From positions 62,001 through 126,000 of the forward strand of contig JBCBJV010000006.1 in assembly GCA_038522945.1 (NCBI GenBank): 64,000 bases of DNA, written 5' to 3'. Every line of letters starts with the position of its first letter. The stretch's first letter is position 1. The position numbers and the translations under genes are program-made. This DNA is from MED-G105 sp038522945. GTDB taxonomy: Bacteria; Pseudomonadota; Alphaproteobacteria; Caulobacterales; Parvularculaceae. Positions 9,398 through 16,247 of this stretch are shown here, in pieces. The notes below the pieces were generated by a model, which searched no databases, was not told the origin of the DNA, and saw nothing but the letters and a program-made list of their open reading frames with translations.

Positions 9398-10279
9398 TTA
9401 AGGCTTTTCGAAAGAAAAACGCCAGGTCTGGTTCAGCGCTGGCTGCAAATTGCCATCCACTCTGCGGGGCTGGAACGTCCACTGGCGCAATGCGTTCAGC
9501 GCCGCACGATCGAAACAGGCATTGCTCGATCCGCTGACCCGCTCGTTTGAAACCCGCCCTTCAATGGACACTGTGAACAAGAGATCAACGGTTTCAACCG
9601 GTTGAGCGGCTGCCTCACATGCTAGCGGATAAACGGGCTCCACTTGTGTAATCACTTGCGACGGCTCTACTTGCTGGTCTGCAGGCGTCGGCAGATATCG
9701 CTCCTGGATTAAGCTACTTCCGTCCTGTGGCGCTATCCCGCCGGTAGCCTCGCCTGCAGCGCCGAGTTTTACAGGTGTTGAGGTTTCAACAGGCGTTGTA
9801 ATGGACATGGCACACCAAGCGATAAACCCGATGATTGCGACCACCGCTAAGAGAGAAAGCTCGGTGCGCTCTCCCGCGGGCGCATTGGCGGCGGCTTGGG
9901 TGCGTTCTGCTTCGCCTGATTCATCTGCGGCATCGGCTGCGGCGAGACTACTCGCACCGAAGCCGGCCTCACTCTTGAAGCGCGAGACCAACGCATCCGC
10001 ATCGGCACCGAGCGCATCGGCCAGGGAACGCACAAACCCAATCGCAAAGGGTTTAGACGGCATCCCGTCCATATCCATGGCCTCAATTGCCTCGATATAG
10101 ATCGGCTTGATGTGCGTGCGTTCGGAAAGCTCTGAAACAGAAATTCCATTGGCTTCCCGGATCGCCGAGAGATAAGCGCCACTGGAGGTAAAATTGGCCG
10201 GGTCAATTTCCGCGGCGCGCAATCGCACGCGCGCGCTGTCGAGTTCTAGAATTTCAGCTGAATCTCTACTGGATGACAT
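9398..10279 (-). CDS. RodZ-like HTH membrane protein with a TonB C-terminal domain
   Basis: 293 aa from the ATG at 10279; a GTG at 10333 would add 18 residues but lies inside a hairpin. Residues about 35-100 form the RodZ-type helix-turn-helix (SAIREANGISVSELSERT, then YIEAIE and the PFAIGFVRSLADALG helix). A single membrane span (LLAVVAIIGFIAWCAM) lies near 160-180. The periplasmic part ends not in the RodZ beta domain but in a TonB_C-like fold: a FTVSIEGRVSNERV strand, then FDRAALNALRQWTFQP and a terminal WRFSF. RodZ couples MreB to the cell-wall machinery and TonB domains contact outer-membrane receptors, so the role of the hybrid is open. The ispG neighbour supports a RodZ origin. Confidence 0.8.
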   Translation of the reverse strand: MSSSRDSAEILELDSARVRLRAAEIDPANFTSSGAYLSAIREANGISVSELSERTHIKPIYIEAIEAMDMDGMPSKPFAIGFVRSLADALGADADALVSRFKSEAGFGASSLAAADAADESGEAERTQAAANAPAGERTELSLLAVVAIIGFIAWCAMSITTPVETSTPVKLGAAGEATGGIAPQDGSSLIQERYLPTPADQQVEPSQVITQVEPVYPLACEAAAQPVETVDLLFTVSIEGRVSNERVSGSSNACFDRAALNALRQWTFQPRRVDGNLQPALNQTWRFSFEKP

Positions 10280-10329
10280 CGACGCTCTCAGCTTTGCCTC
10301 GCCACGATACACAAAGACGTTAGAAAGTA

Positions 10330-10348
10330 ACACCCTCTTTTGGGGTGT
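10330..10348 (-). terminator. Small hairpin between ptsP and the RodZ-like gene
   Basis: ACACCC at 10330-10335 pairs with GGGTGT at 10343-10348 around a 7-base loop. On the minus strand it is downstream of ptsP and is followed by a short T-rich run, so it could be a weak ptsP terminator. It covers the alternative GTG start of the next gene. Confidence 0.3.
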
Positions 10349-10496
10349 CCTTCCCTCACAGGCAAAAACTACGCCAAAATTGTTAAACTTTTCTCTGACT
10401 TGACGGAAAGGTTCGCGATTTGCCGGACAAATGTAACGACACTATTCCCCACGCCCAATCGCGCCTGAAAATTTCCACCGTAGCTACCAAAGCCCG

Positions 10497-12785
10497 CTAA
10501 CCCTCAAAAAGAATCCCTTGCTCGCGGAGCCACAAAGCTAACTCCCGGCGAAGGCTTCCCCGTCCGTTCATGACTTTCGCGCCAGTCCAGGCAGTCAACT
10601 CGGCCATGGTCACTGAACGAATCATCCGGCGGAACCCACCGACAGCAGATGCCGGCAACGAAAACCGCCGGACACCAACGCCGGCAAGGGCTGCTGCTGT
10701 GACAAGGTTTGCCGCCTGTTCGCCGCAATAGGAGATAGGCATATCCGCTTTCTCTGCATTGCCGAGCACATGGTGCAAAAAGCCCAAGAAGCTGCGATCC
10801 AATGGATCGTAGCGCGCCTGTGTTTGTTCTGTATCCCGATCAGCAGCAAAGAAGAACTGCGCCAAATCATTGCCACCGATGGACAGAAAATCCGCACACT
10901 TGGCGATTTCACCGATTTGCCAGGCCGCTGACGGCACCTCAATCATGGCCCCGACAAGAACTTTGGATGGAACATCGTGACCACAGCGCCGCCGGAAGTC
11001 GGTTTCTTTGTCGATAATCTCCCGAGCGAAGACGAGTTCATCTGCAAGGGTTACCATAGGGAAGAGCACGCGCAATTCGCGTCCCACCGCGGCAGCCAAC
11101 AACGCGCGAATTTGGGGCCGCAATATGCCCGGGCGATCAATTGCCATCCGCATCCCGCGCCAGCCCATAGCCGGGTTCGCCTCTTCTTCCCTCACCATAT
11201 AATCCGCAGACTTGTCGCCGCCGAGATCGGCCGTGCGGAAGACCACCGGCTTGCCGTCCGCCAGATCGAGAACCTCCGTATAGAGCTTTTGCTGGGCACT
11301 CATGCGCGGCAATTGAGCCCCAATGAGGAACTGAAGCTCAGTCCGAAATAGCCCCACACCGTTTGCTCCAGTGGAGGCCAGATGGGGCATATCGAGGGCA
11401 AGCCCGGCATTCATCATTACATCGAATTCGACACCGTCAGCAGAAACGAACGGCAAATCCCGCTCACGGGCGAATGCTGCCTGTTGTTCCGACCGGAGAG
11501 CCGCTTTTTCGCGATAGCTAGCATTTACGTCCGTATTGGGCCGCACTTGGACGTCGCCGGTCTCGCCATCAATGATGATATCATCGCCGGCCTCGACACT
11601 GCTGGTGATCCCTGAAACACCAGTCACCAGAGGAATGCCGAGGGCCCGCGCGACAATAGCCACATGGGACGTGGTAGACGCCTCACCGAGGACAAGACCC
11701 TGCAAGCGCGCGCGGTCGATTTCGAGAAGATCCGCAGGCCCCATAACGCGGGCAATCACAATAGCATTTTCAGGCAAATCATCGCGCTGATCGATTTCAC
11801 CAGAAAGATGCCGCAAGAGCCGGAACGAGAGATCGTCAAGGTCATGAAGCCGATCGCGGAGATAAGGATCCTTGGCCTTCATCATCCGTGCCCGGTTTTC
11901 CGCCTGGACCTGCTCAACGGCGGACTCGGCGGTCAAGCCAGAAAAGACCGCTGCGCGTAACCGTTCCTTCCAGCCGCGGTCGTAAGCAAAAAGCCGGTAG
12001 GTCTCCAACACGTCCCGCGACACCCCGGCAAGAGACCCGCTTGCCAACAGATCGTCCACGGAGGTTCTAAGGTCATCAAGGGCTGATTCCAGGCGCTGTG
12101 CTTCGCTTGCTGTGTCATCGGCGAACACTTTGTGCTTAGGCATCGGCACATCGTGAAACGCAGCGGTCCCGATGGCGATACCTGGGACAAGCCCCTTACC
12201 TTCCAACCGAACCGGACCGTGGAGGACCTGATCAACTTCCTGGGTGGTATCCTCGTCGAGCAATTCACCCGAGGCGGCGATTTCCGCAAGCAGGGTTGCG
12301 ACGGCTTGGGCGGCCTGGATTTCATCATCCGTATAACGACGGCTGATCTTATTTTGCAGGACCAATACACCCAGCGCCTTGCCAGATCGGATCAGCGGCA
12401 CACCGAGAAACGAATGGAGCGGGTCCTCGCCTGTCTCGGGCCGATAGGAAAACGCCGGATGGAGCGGTGCGTCGGCGGTGACCAACGGCTTTTGCGTCGC
12501 GCACGTAGCACCGACAAGCCCCTCGCCCCATTTCAATCGCGTCTGGTGAACCGCTTCACGGTTCAGGCCCTGGGTCGAGAAGAGTTCAAGCTCGTCATTG
12601 GGCAAACGCAAATAGATCGAGCAAACATCCGCAACCACATGGGCAGCAATGACTTTCGTTAGGTCATCAAGGCGTTCTTGCGCTGTTGCTTCAGTGGCGA
12701 CCACATCATGCATACGTTTGAGCAGCACAGTAATACCGCGCTCGCCATGGCCACCATGGGCTGGACGTGTCTTCTCAATCGCCAT
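10497..12785 (-). CDS. ptsP: Nitrogen-PTS enzyme I, PtsP (EI-Ntr)
   Basis: First kinase of the nitrogen phosphotransferase system: autophosphorylates with PEP and passes phosphate to NPr (PtsO). 762 aa. The N-terminal GAF domain (about 20-165) distinguishes PtsP from sugar-PTS EI and binds glutamine in studied members. The phospho-histidine is in the TTSHVAIVARALGIPLV block of the swivelling domain (around residue 375). The PEP-utiliser barrel follows, with GVGLFRTE, the GNDLAQF segment and the catalytic Cys in SYCGEQA. It follows lysC by 85 bases, the common lysC-ptsP order in this class. NPr and EIIA-Ntr genes are not in the window. Confidence 0.95.
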   Translation of the reverse strand: MAIEKTRPAHGGHGERGITVLLKRMHDVVATEATAQERLDDLTKVIAAHVVADVCSIYLRLPNDELELFSTQGLNREAVHQTRLKWGEGLVGATCATQKPLVTADAPLHPAFSYRPETGEDPLHSFLGVPLIRSGKALGVLVLQNKISRRYTDDEIQAAQAVATLLAEIAASGELLDEDTTQEVDQVLHGPVRLEGKGLVPGIAIGTAAFHDVPMPKHKVFADDTASEAQRLESALDDLRTSVDDLLASGSLAGVSRDVLETYRLFAYDRGWKERLRAAVFSGLTAESAVEQVQAENRARMMKAKDPYLRDRLHDLDDLSFRLLRHLSGEIDQRDDLPENAIVIARVMGPADLLEIDRARLQGLVLGEASTTSHVAIVARALGIPLVTGVSGITSSVEAGDDIIIDGETGDVQVRPNTDVNASYREKAALRSEQQAAFARERDLPFVSADGVEFDVMMNAGLALDMPHLASTGANGVGLFRTELQFLIGAQLPRMSAQQKLYTEVLDLADGKPVVFRTADLGGDKSADYMVREEEANPAMGWRGMRMAIDRPGILRPQIRALLAAAVGRELRVLFPMVTLADELVFAREIIDKETDFRRRCGHDVPSKVLVGAMIEVPSAAWQIGEIAKCADFLSIGGNDLAQFFFAADRDTEQTQARYDPLDRSFLGFLHHVLGNAEKADMPISYCGEQAANLVTAAALAGVGVRRFSLPASAVGGFRRMIRSVTMAELTAWTGAKVMNGRGSLRRELALWLREQGILFEG

Positions 12786-12870
12786 GCTTTCCTATCATTC
12801 CTTTACCAGAAATCGGGAGCGGTTGCGGGAACCCTTGGTCCCGTGACCTCGGTGAGTAAATTGTCGATCG

Positions 12871-14151
12871 TCAGGCGCCAGCGACCTCAGTGACTTCGGT
12901 GACCTCGCTCACACGATCAAGCCCATAAGCGTTGTGCAATGCCCGAACGGCGAGCTCCGCATAATCAGCATCGATCAATACACTGATCTTTATTTCCGAC
13001 GTGGAAATATTGTGAATATTAATTCCCTTATCAGAAAGGGTTTGGAACATGGTTGACGCAACGCCCGTATGGCTGCGCATGCCAACGCCGATCACGGAAA
13101 CTTTCACCACGTCTTTGTTGGCTAGGAGGGAATCATATCCGATCTGGTCTCGATTGCGTTCAAGCGCTTCGTTCGCAACAGACATTTCGCCTTCGTTCAT
13201 CGTAAACGAAATGTTCGCCCCGTTTGTCCGCGCCGGACTCTGCACAATCATGTCTACATTAACACCAGCATCGGCAAGAACCTGGAACAGCAACGCGGCT
13301 CGGCCAGGCTCATCGGGTACAGATAGCAAGCTGATTTTGGCTTCATCGCGCGCAAGCGTCACGGCACTGACGATTTTCTGTTCCACAATCTCTTCCTCGT
13401 CGCAGATGATCGTTCCCGGCCCTTGAGCAGCTGGATCATCGAAACTTGACAATACACGTAATGCCACGCGGTGGGCCATGGCCAATTCAACCGATCGTGT
13501 CTGGAGGACTTTCGCGCCAAGTGAGGCCATCTCCAACATCTCCTCATAGGAGATGCGTTCAATCCGGTGGGCCTGTTTGTTGATTCGCGGATCAGTCGTG
13601 TAAACACCGTCCACGTCGGTGTAGATGTCGCAACGATCAGCGTCGATTGCGGCGGCAATCGCAACGGCAGTTGTATCTGATCCCCCACGGCCCAGCGTCG
13701 CCGTTCGGCCATCGGGTGAGATTCCCTGAAAACCGGTGATGATCGCGATTTCGCCGTTTTCCATCGACTCGACAAGTTGCTCGCCCTCGATATCGGCTAT
13801 TCGCGCTTTCCCGTGCGCATTGTCGGTCTTCAGCGGAATTTGCCATCCCTGCCAGGACCGAGCCCGGTATCCCATATTTTGGAGCACGAGGGCCGTCATG
13901 CCCGCACTCACCTGTTCGCCGGTTGCCACGATCGCATCGTGCTCGCGAAAACGTGCGTCAAGGGCAGGATCGGGCTCACCAGCGCTTTTTGTGAGCTCAA
14001 TCAGCCGATTGGTTTCTCCCGCCATGGCAGAGACCACGACCGCTACCGCATTGCCGGCATCGGCTTCCTTGCGGATGAACTGGGCCGCCTTCCGCATACG
14101 GTCGATGTCGGCAACTGACGTTCCGCCAAACTTCAAAACGATGCGTGCCAT
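12871..14151 (-). CDS. lysC: Aspartate kinase
   Basis: Phosphorylates aspartate, the first step to lysine, threonine and methionine. 426 aa, the monofunctional alphaproteobacterial form. KFGGTSVAD opens the amino-acid kinase domain (1-245); GRGGSDTTAVAIAAA and the ITGFQG segment form the nucleotide and aspartate sites. Two ACT domains follow (about 265-410), with motifs DEPGRAALLFQVLADAGVNVDMI and VIGVGMRSHTGVA, so feedback inhibition by lysine and/or threonine is expected. The C-terminus has a short Val-Thr-Glu repeat. It is divergent from ubiG and precedes ptsP. The next enzyme of the pathway, asd, is at 26.8 kb. Confidence 0.96.
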   Translation of the reverse strand: MARIVLKFGGTSVADIDRMRKAAQFIRKEADAGNAVAVVVSAMAGETNRLIELTKSAGEPDPALDARFREHDAIVATGEQVSAGMTALVLQNMGYRARSWQGWQIPLKTDNAHGKARIADIEGEQLVESMENGEIAIITGFQGISPDGRTATLGRGGSDTTAVAIAAAIDADRCDIYTDVDGVYTTDPRINKQAHRIERISYEEMLEMASLGAKVLQTRSVELAMAHRVALRVLSSFDDPAAQGPGTIICDEEEIVEQKIVSAVTLARDEAKISLLSVPDEPGRAALLFQVLADAGVNVDMIVQSPARTNGANISFTMNEGEMSVANEALERNRDQIGYDSLLANKDVVKVSVIGVGMRSHTGVASTMFQTLSDKGINIHNISTSEIKISVLIDADYAELAVRALHNAYGLDRVSEVTEVTEVAGA

Positions 14152-14402
14152 TGCCCTCTTTCATTTCATCATCGACCATGCCGGGCCGAAAGGCGCTTTC
14201 GTTAAGGTTGGTCCTTGAACCGTGCCTCACCAATCTCCGGCGGCGACCCCCTTTATTAGAGTTCGCCAATAAGGATGCCAAAACGACGCAGAGCACGCCA
14301 AGCGCAAATCGGGTTTACCGCCATAGCCGTAGGCAAAGCATCTGGTGTAAAAAAGCCTGCATCACAAGGCAAGTCATGAATTCTCAAGGAGGCGTTAGCG
14401 CC

Positions 14403-15188
14403 ATGAGTGAAGCGCTTGAGATTACAAAGGAAAATACTGGCGGCGCGCCCCAACCCGGGCGCACCACGGTTGACCCTGCAGAAATCGAAAAATTCTCGGC
14501 AATCGCCGACGAATGGTGGGATCCGTATGGAAAATTCCGCCCGCTACATAAGTTCAATCCCGTGCGTCTCGGCTACATCCGAGACTCAATCTGCCGACAA
14601 TTCGGCCGGGACCCGATTGCCCCGTCACCCTTGAGGGGGCTGCGCATCTTAGATGTTGGGTGCGGCGGCGGGCTCGTGTGTGAGCCCATGGCCCGCCTGG
14701 GCGCTAGTGTCGTCGGCATTGATGCGTCTGAACGCAATATCAAAACGGCGAGTGTTCATGCCGCTGAGGGACGCCTTACAATCGACTATCGCGCAACGAC
14801 CGTCGAGGCGCTGGTGGAAAACGGCGAGCCCGGTTTTGACGCCGTCCTAAACCTAGAAGCAGTCGAACACGTGGCGGATGTTGATCTGTTCCTCGGGTCT
14901 TCGGCGGCTCTAGTTAACCCTGGCGGCATCATGATCGTGGCAACGATCAACCGGACCCTAAAGGCGTTTGCGTTAGCGAAGGTTGGTGCGGAATATGTTC
15001 TCGGCTGGCTTCCGAGAGGCACCCACGATCCACGTAAGTTTGTGCGCCCCTCGGAGATTGAAGCAGCCCTTGCGCCTGCGGGAATGACCATCACGACGAC
15101 CGCTGGTGTAAGCTACAATCCGGTTATGGACCTCTGGCAGGTCAATGATGATCCGGCGGTCAATTATATGGTGACTGCGGTTCGGTAG
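14403..15188 (+). CDS. ubiG: Ubiquinone biosynthesis O-methyltransferase UbiG
   Basis: SAM-dependent enzyme carrying out both O-methylations in ubiquinone synthesis, at the membrane. The start at ATG 14403 is chosen because AAGGAGG lies about ten bases upstream; the frame is open much further (to 14145) but that part overlaps lysC and looks non-coding. 261 aa. Motif I is LDVGCGGGLVCEPMARLGA, followed by the GIDASERNI acidic loop; FSAIADEWWDPYGKFRPLHKFNPVR is the family N-terminal signature. The C-terminal half carries VEHVADVDLF and the GTHDPRKFV insert of the membrane-binding region. Divergent from lysC. Confidence 0.95.
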   Translation: MSEALEITKENTGGAPQPGRTTVDPAEIEKFSAIADEWWDPYGKFRPLHKFNPVRLGYIRDSICRQFGRDPIAPSPLRGLRILDVGCGGGLVCEPMARLGASVVGIDASERNIKTASVHAAEGRLTIDYRATTVEALVENGEPGFDAVLNLEAVEHVADVDLFLGSSAALVNPGGIMIVATINRTLKAFALAKVGAEYVLGWLPRGTHDPRKFVRPSEIEAALAPAGMTITTTAGVSYNPVMDLWQVNDDPAVNYMVTAVR

Positions 15189-15345
15189 TATCGCCGAAAT
15201 CACACTGATCAATAGCCTCGTCCCAGCGCCCACCCGCATCGAGGCATCTGTCAATTGGTTGCTGTGTTACCGCCAGCGTGAACGCAGAGAGCAAAACCAT
15301 AACGGTGGCGACGACTGCAACGGCTATTCGGCCTAATCGCGTCAT
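15160..15345 (-). CDS. Small secreted or membrane-attached protein with paired cysteines (61 aa)
   Basis: Unknown function. An N-terminal hydrophobic segment (VAVVATVMVLLSAFTLAV) looks like an uncleaved signal or anchor. It is followed by a short periplasmic part, PIDRCLDAGGRWDEAIDQCDF, whose two Cys 13 residues apart could form a disulfide; I have the impression of similar C-x(n)-GGRW small proteins in this class. Its 3' end overlaps the convergent ubiG by 29 bases. The start has only a weak GGA upstream. The 857-bp insertion begins 24 bases before its start codon and probably separated it from the patatin gene, which would have been about 37 bases upstream. Confidence 0.6.
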   Translation of the reverse strand: MTRLGRIAVAVVATVMVLLSAFTLAVTQQPIDRCLDAGGRWDEAIDQCDFGDTTEPQSPYN

Positions 15346-15361
15346 TGAAATCCAACAAGTT

Positions 15362-15369
15362 CAGTGTTT
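15362..15369. repeat. Left target-site duplication of the 857-bp insertion
   Basis: CAGTGTTT directly abuts the left inverted repeat and recurs at 16227-16234 directly after the right inverted repeat. An exact 8-base duplication outside perfect terminal repeats is the mark of a transposition event. Confidence 0.85.
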
Positions 15370-15388
15370 GGTAGTGTCTCAGTTTGAA
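15370..15388 (+). repeat. Left terminal inverted repeat
   Basis: GGTAGTGTCTCAGTTTGAA, a perfect complement of the right end at 16208-16226. Confidence 0.9.
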
Positions 15389-15436
15389 TTCGATGGCAAT
15401 TTCTCGCCAAGAACGGTCGTGGACGATGGATTGCCA

Positions 15437-15455
15437 AGCGACCGTTTTGGGGCGA
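15437..15455 (+). repeat. Internal direct repeat, copy 1
   Basis: AGCGACCGTTTTGGGGCGA, repeated exactly at 16128-16146. The similarity continues imperfectly for about 15-20 bases downstream of both copies, which suggests an older duplicated segment or a binding site near each end of the element. Confidence 0.85.
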
Positions 15456-15612
15456 GTTTAAGCCGCTCGACAGAAACACCGAAGGACAGTGATGCAGCGC
15501 TGCATTATCGCGCATCCGTTCTGGGGTCGCGAAGAAACGCGACGACTGCGAGCCTTGATCAGGATGTCTGATTGTAGTCAGTCAACACTGAACAATAATT
15601 GGAGGGCATGAG

Positions 15613-16050
15613 ATGGAAGTTGACCAAACGGCGCTGCAACAGGCGCTTTTGTCGCAAACAACCATTACCGTGCAAACAATCGCGGTCCTTATCACGGCCC
15701 AAATCACTCTGTTTTTTGGTTATTTTGGTGCCCTCTACTTATTTTTGAGAAATCTCGGCGTATTGGTTAGAGCAGTAACATTCCTTTTTTTTGCACTTGC
15801 AAATATGTTCTTAGCAGCAGGGCACTTCTTGGCTCTGGCAGTTAATCGCCGTACGTTACAATGGCGCGCAGCCGCCATAGAGAACAACCAGCTCCCAAGT
15901 TACTTCACCGAAAGCAGCATCGAGTCATATAACTCGTTGGTTCCACCATTCGAGGTAATGTACTTTCTTTTGAGTTTCGGCACGGTTTTTTTCGCGCTTT
16001 ACCTAACGTTCTTCTATCCGTGGAAAGTGTCAGTCAAGGAAGCGCAATAG
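15613..16050 (+). CDS. Passenger membrane protein of the insertion (145 aa)
   Basis: Unknown function. It starts at ATG 15613 with GGAGG seven bases upstream. There are three predicted membrane segments: about residues 20-46 (including VLITAQITLFFGYFGALYLFL), about 52-75 (LVRAVTFLFFALANMFLAAGH) and about 113-137 (MYFLLSFGTVFFALYLTFFY). A hydrophilic stretch of roughly 40 residues lies between the second and third. No signal peptide, Cys pair or catalytic motif is seen. Base and codon use are AT-rich compared with the surrounding genes, in keeping with acquired DNA. It is the only gene within the inverted repeats, so it is cargo, not a transposase. Confidence 0.7.
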   Translation: MEVDQTALQQALLSQTTITVQTIAVLITAQITLFFGYFGALYLFLRNLGVLVRAVTFLFFALANMFLAAGHFLALAVNRRTLQWRAAAIENNQLPSYFTESSIESYNSLVPPFEVMYFLLSFGTVFFALYLTFFYPWKVSVKEAQ

Positions 16051-16127
16051 CCCATCTGATGTCCGCTTTGATGCAGGTGGCAGAGACTAGCCCAGTGTCG
16101 GAAACTCGGTCCAAAGCCAGCGCCACG

Positions 16128-16146
16128 AGCGACCGTTTTGGGGCGA
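16128..16146 (+). repeat. Internal direct repeat, copy 2
   Basis: Second exact copy of AGCGACCGTTTTGGGGCGA, in the same orientation as the copy at 15437, in the non-coding right part of the insertion. Confidence 0.85.
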
Positions 16147-16207
16147 CTTAGGACACTCGTCAAAGCCTTGGCCAACGTCGCTTTCGGGCCAATAGCCGCC
16201 CTCCAAT

Positions 16208-16226
16208 TTCAAACTGAGACACTACC
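16208..16226 (-). repeat. Right terminal inverted repeat
   Basis: Perfect 19-base complement of the left end; bounded outside by the CAGTGTTT duplication. Confidence 0.9.
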
Positions 16227-16234
16227 CAGTGTTT
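16227..16234. repeat. Right target-site duplication of the 857-bp insertion
   Basis: CAGTGTTT, identical to 15362-15369. It ends 13 bases before the last base of the patatin gene's stop codon at 16248, so the insertion did not interrupt that gene. Confidence 0.85.
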
Positions 16235-16247
16235 AGCTTAATATGGG

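Larger units (their letters stand above)
15370..16226. mobile_element. Transposase-less insertion (857 bp) with one passenger gene
   Basis: Terminal inverted repeats are 19 of 19 identical: GGTAGTGTCTCAGTTTGAA at 15370-15388, with its complement at 16208-16226. They extend imperfectly to about 28 bases with one gap. The element is flanked by the 8-base direct repeat CAGTGTTT. The only convincing gene inside is a plus-strand membrane protein at 15613; there is no transposase or remnant. A 19-base direct repeat (AGCGACCGTTTTGGGGCGA) lies near each end, at 15437-15455 and 16128-16146. 8-base duplications occur in several IS families (IS6, IS66, IS256, ISL3, IS1595); the family cannot be assigned without a transposase. 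The simplest reading is a non-autonomous, MITE-like or transporter-IS element mobilised in trans. The interior is visibly more AT-rich than its neighbours. Confidence 0.82.

Noticed and set aside
15278..15571. Plus-strand 97-aa frame crossing the left edge of the insertion
   Set aside because: It runs across the target duplication and inverted repeat, has no ribosome site and is of unlikely composition.
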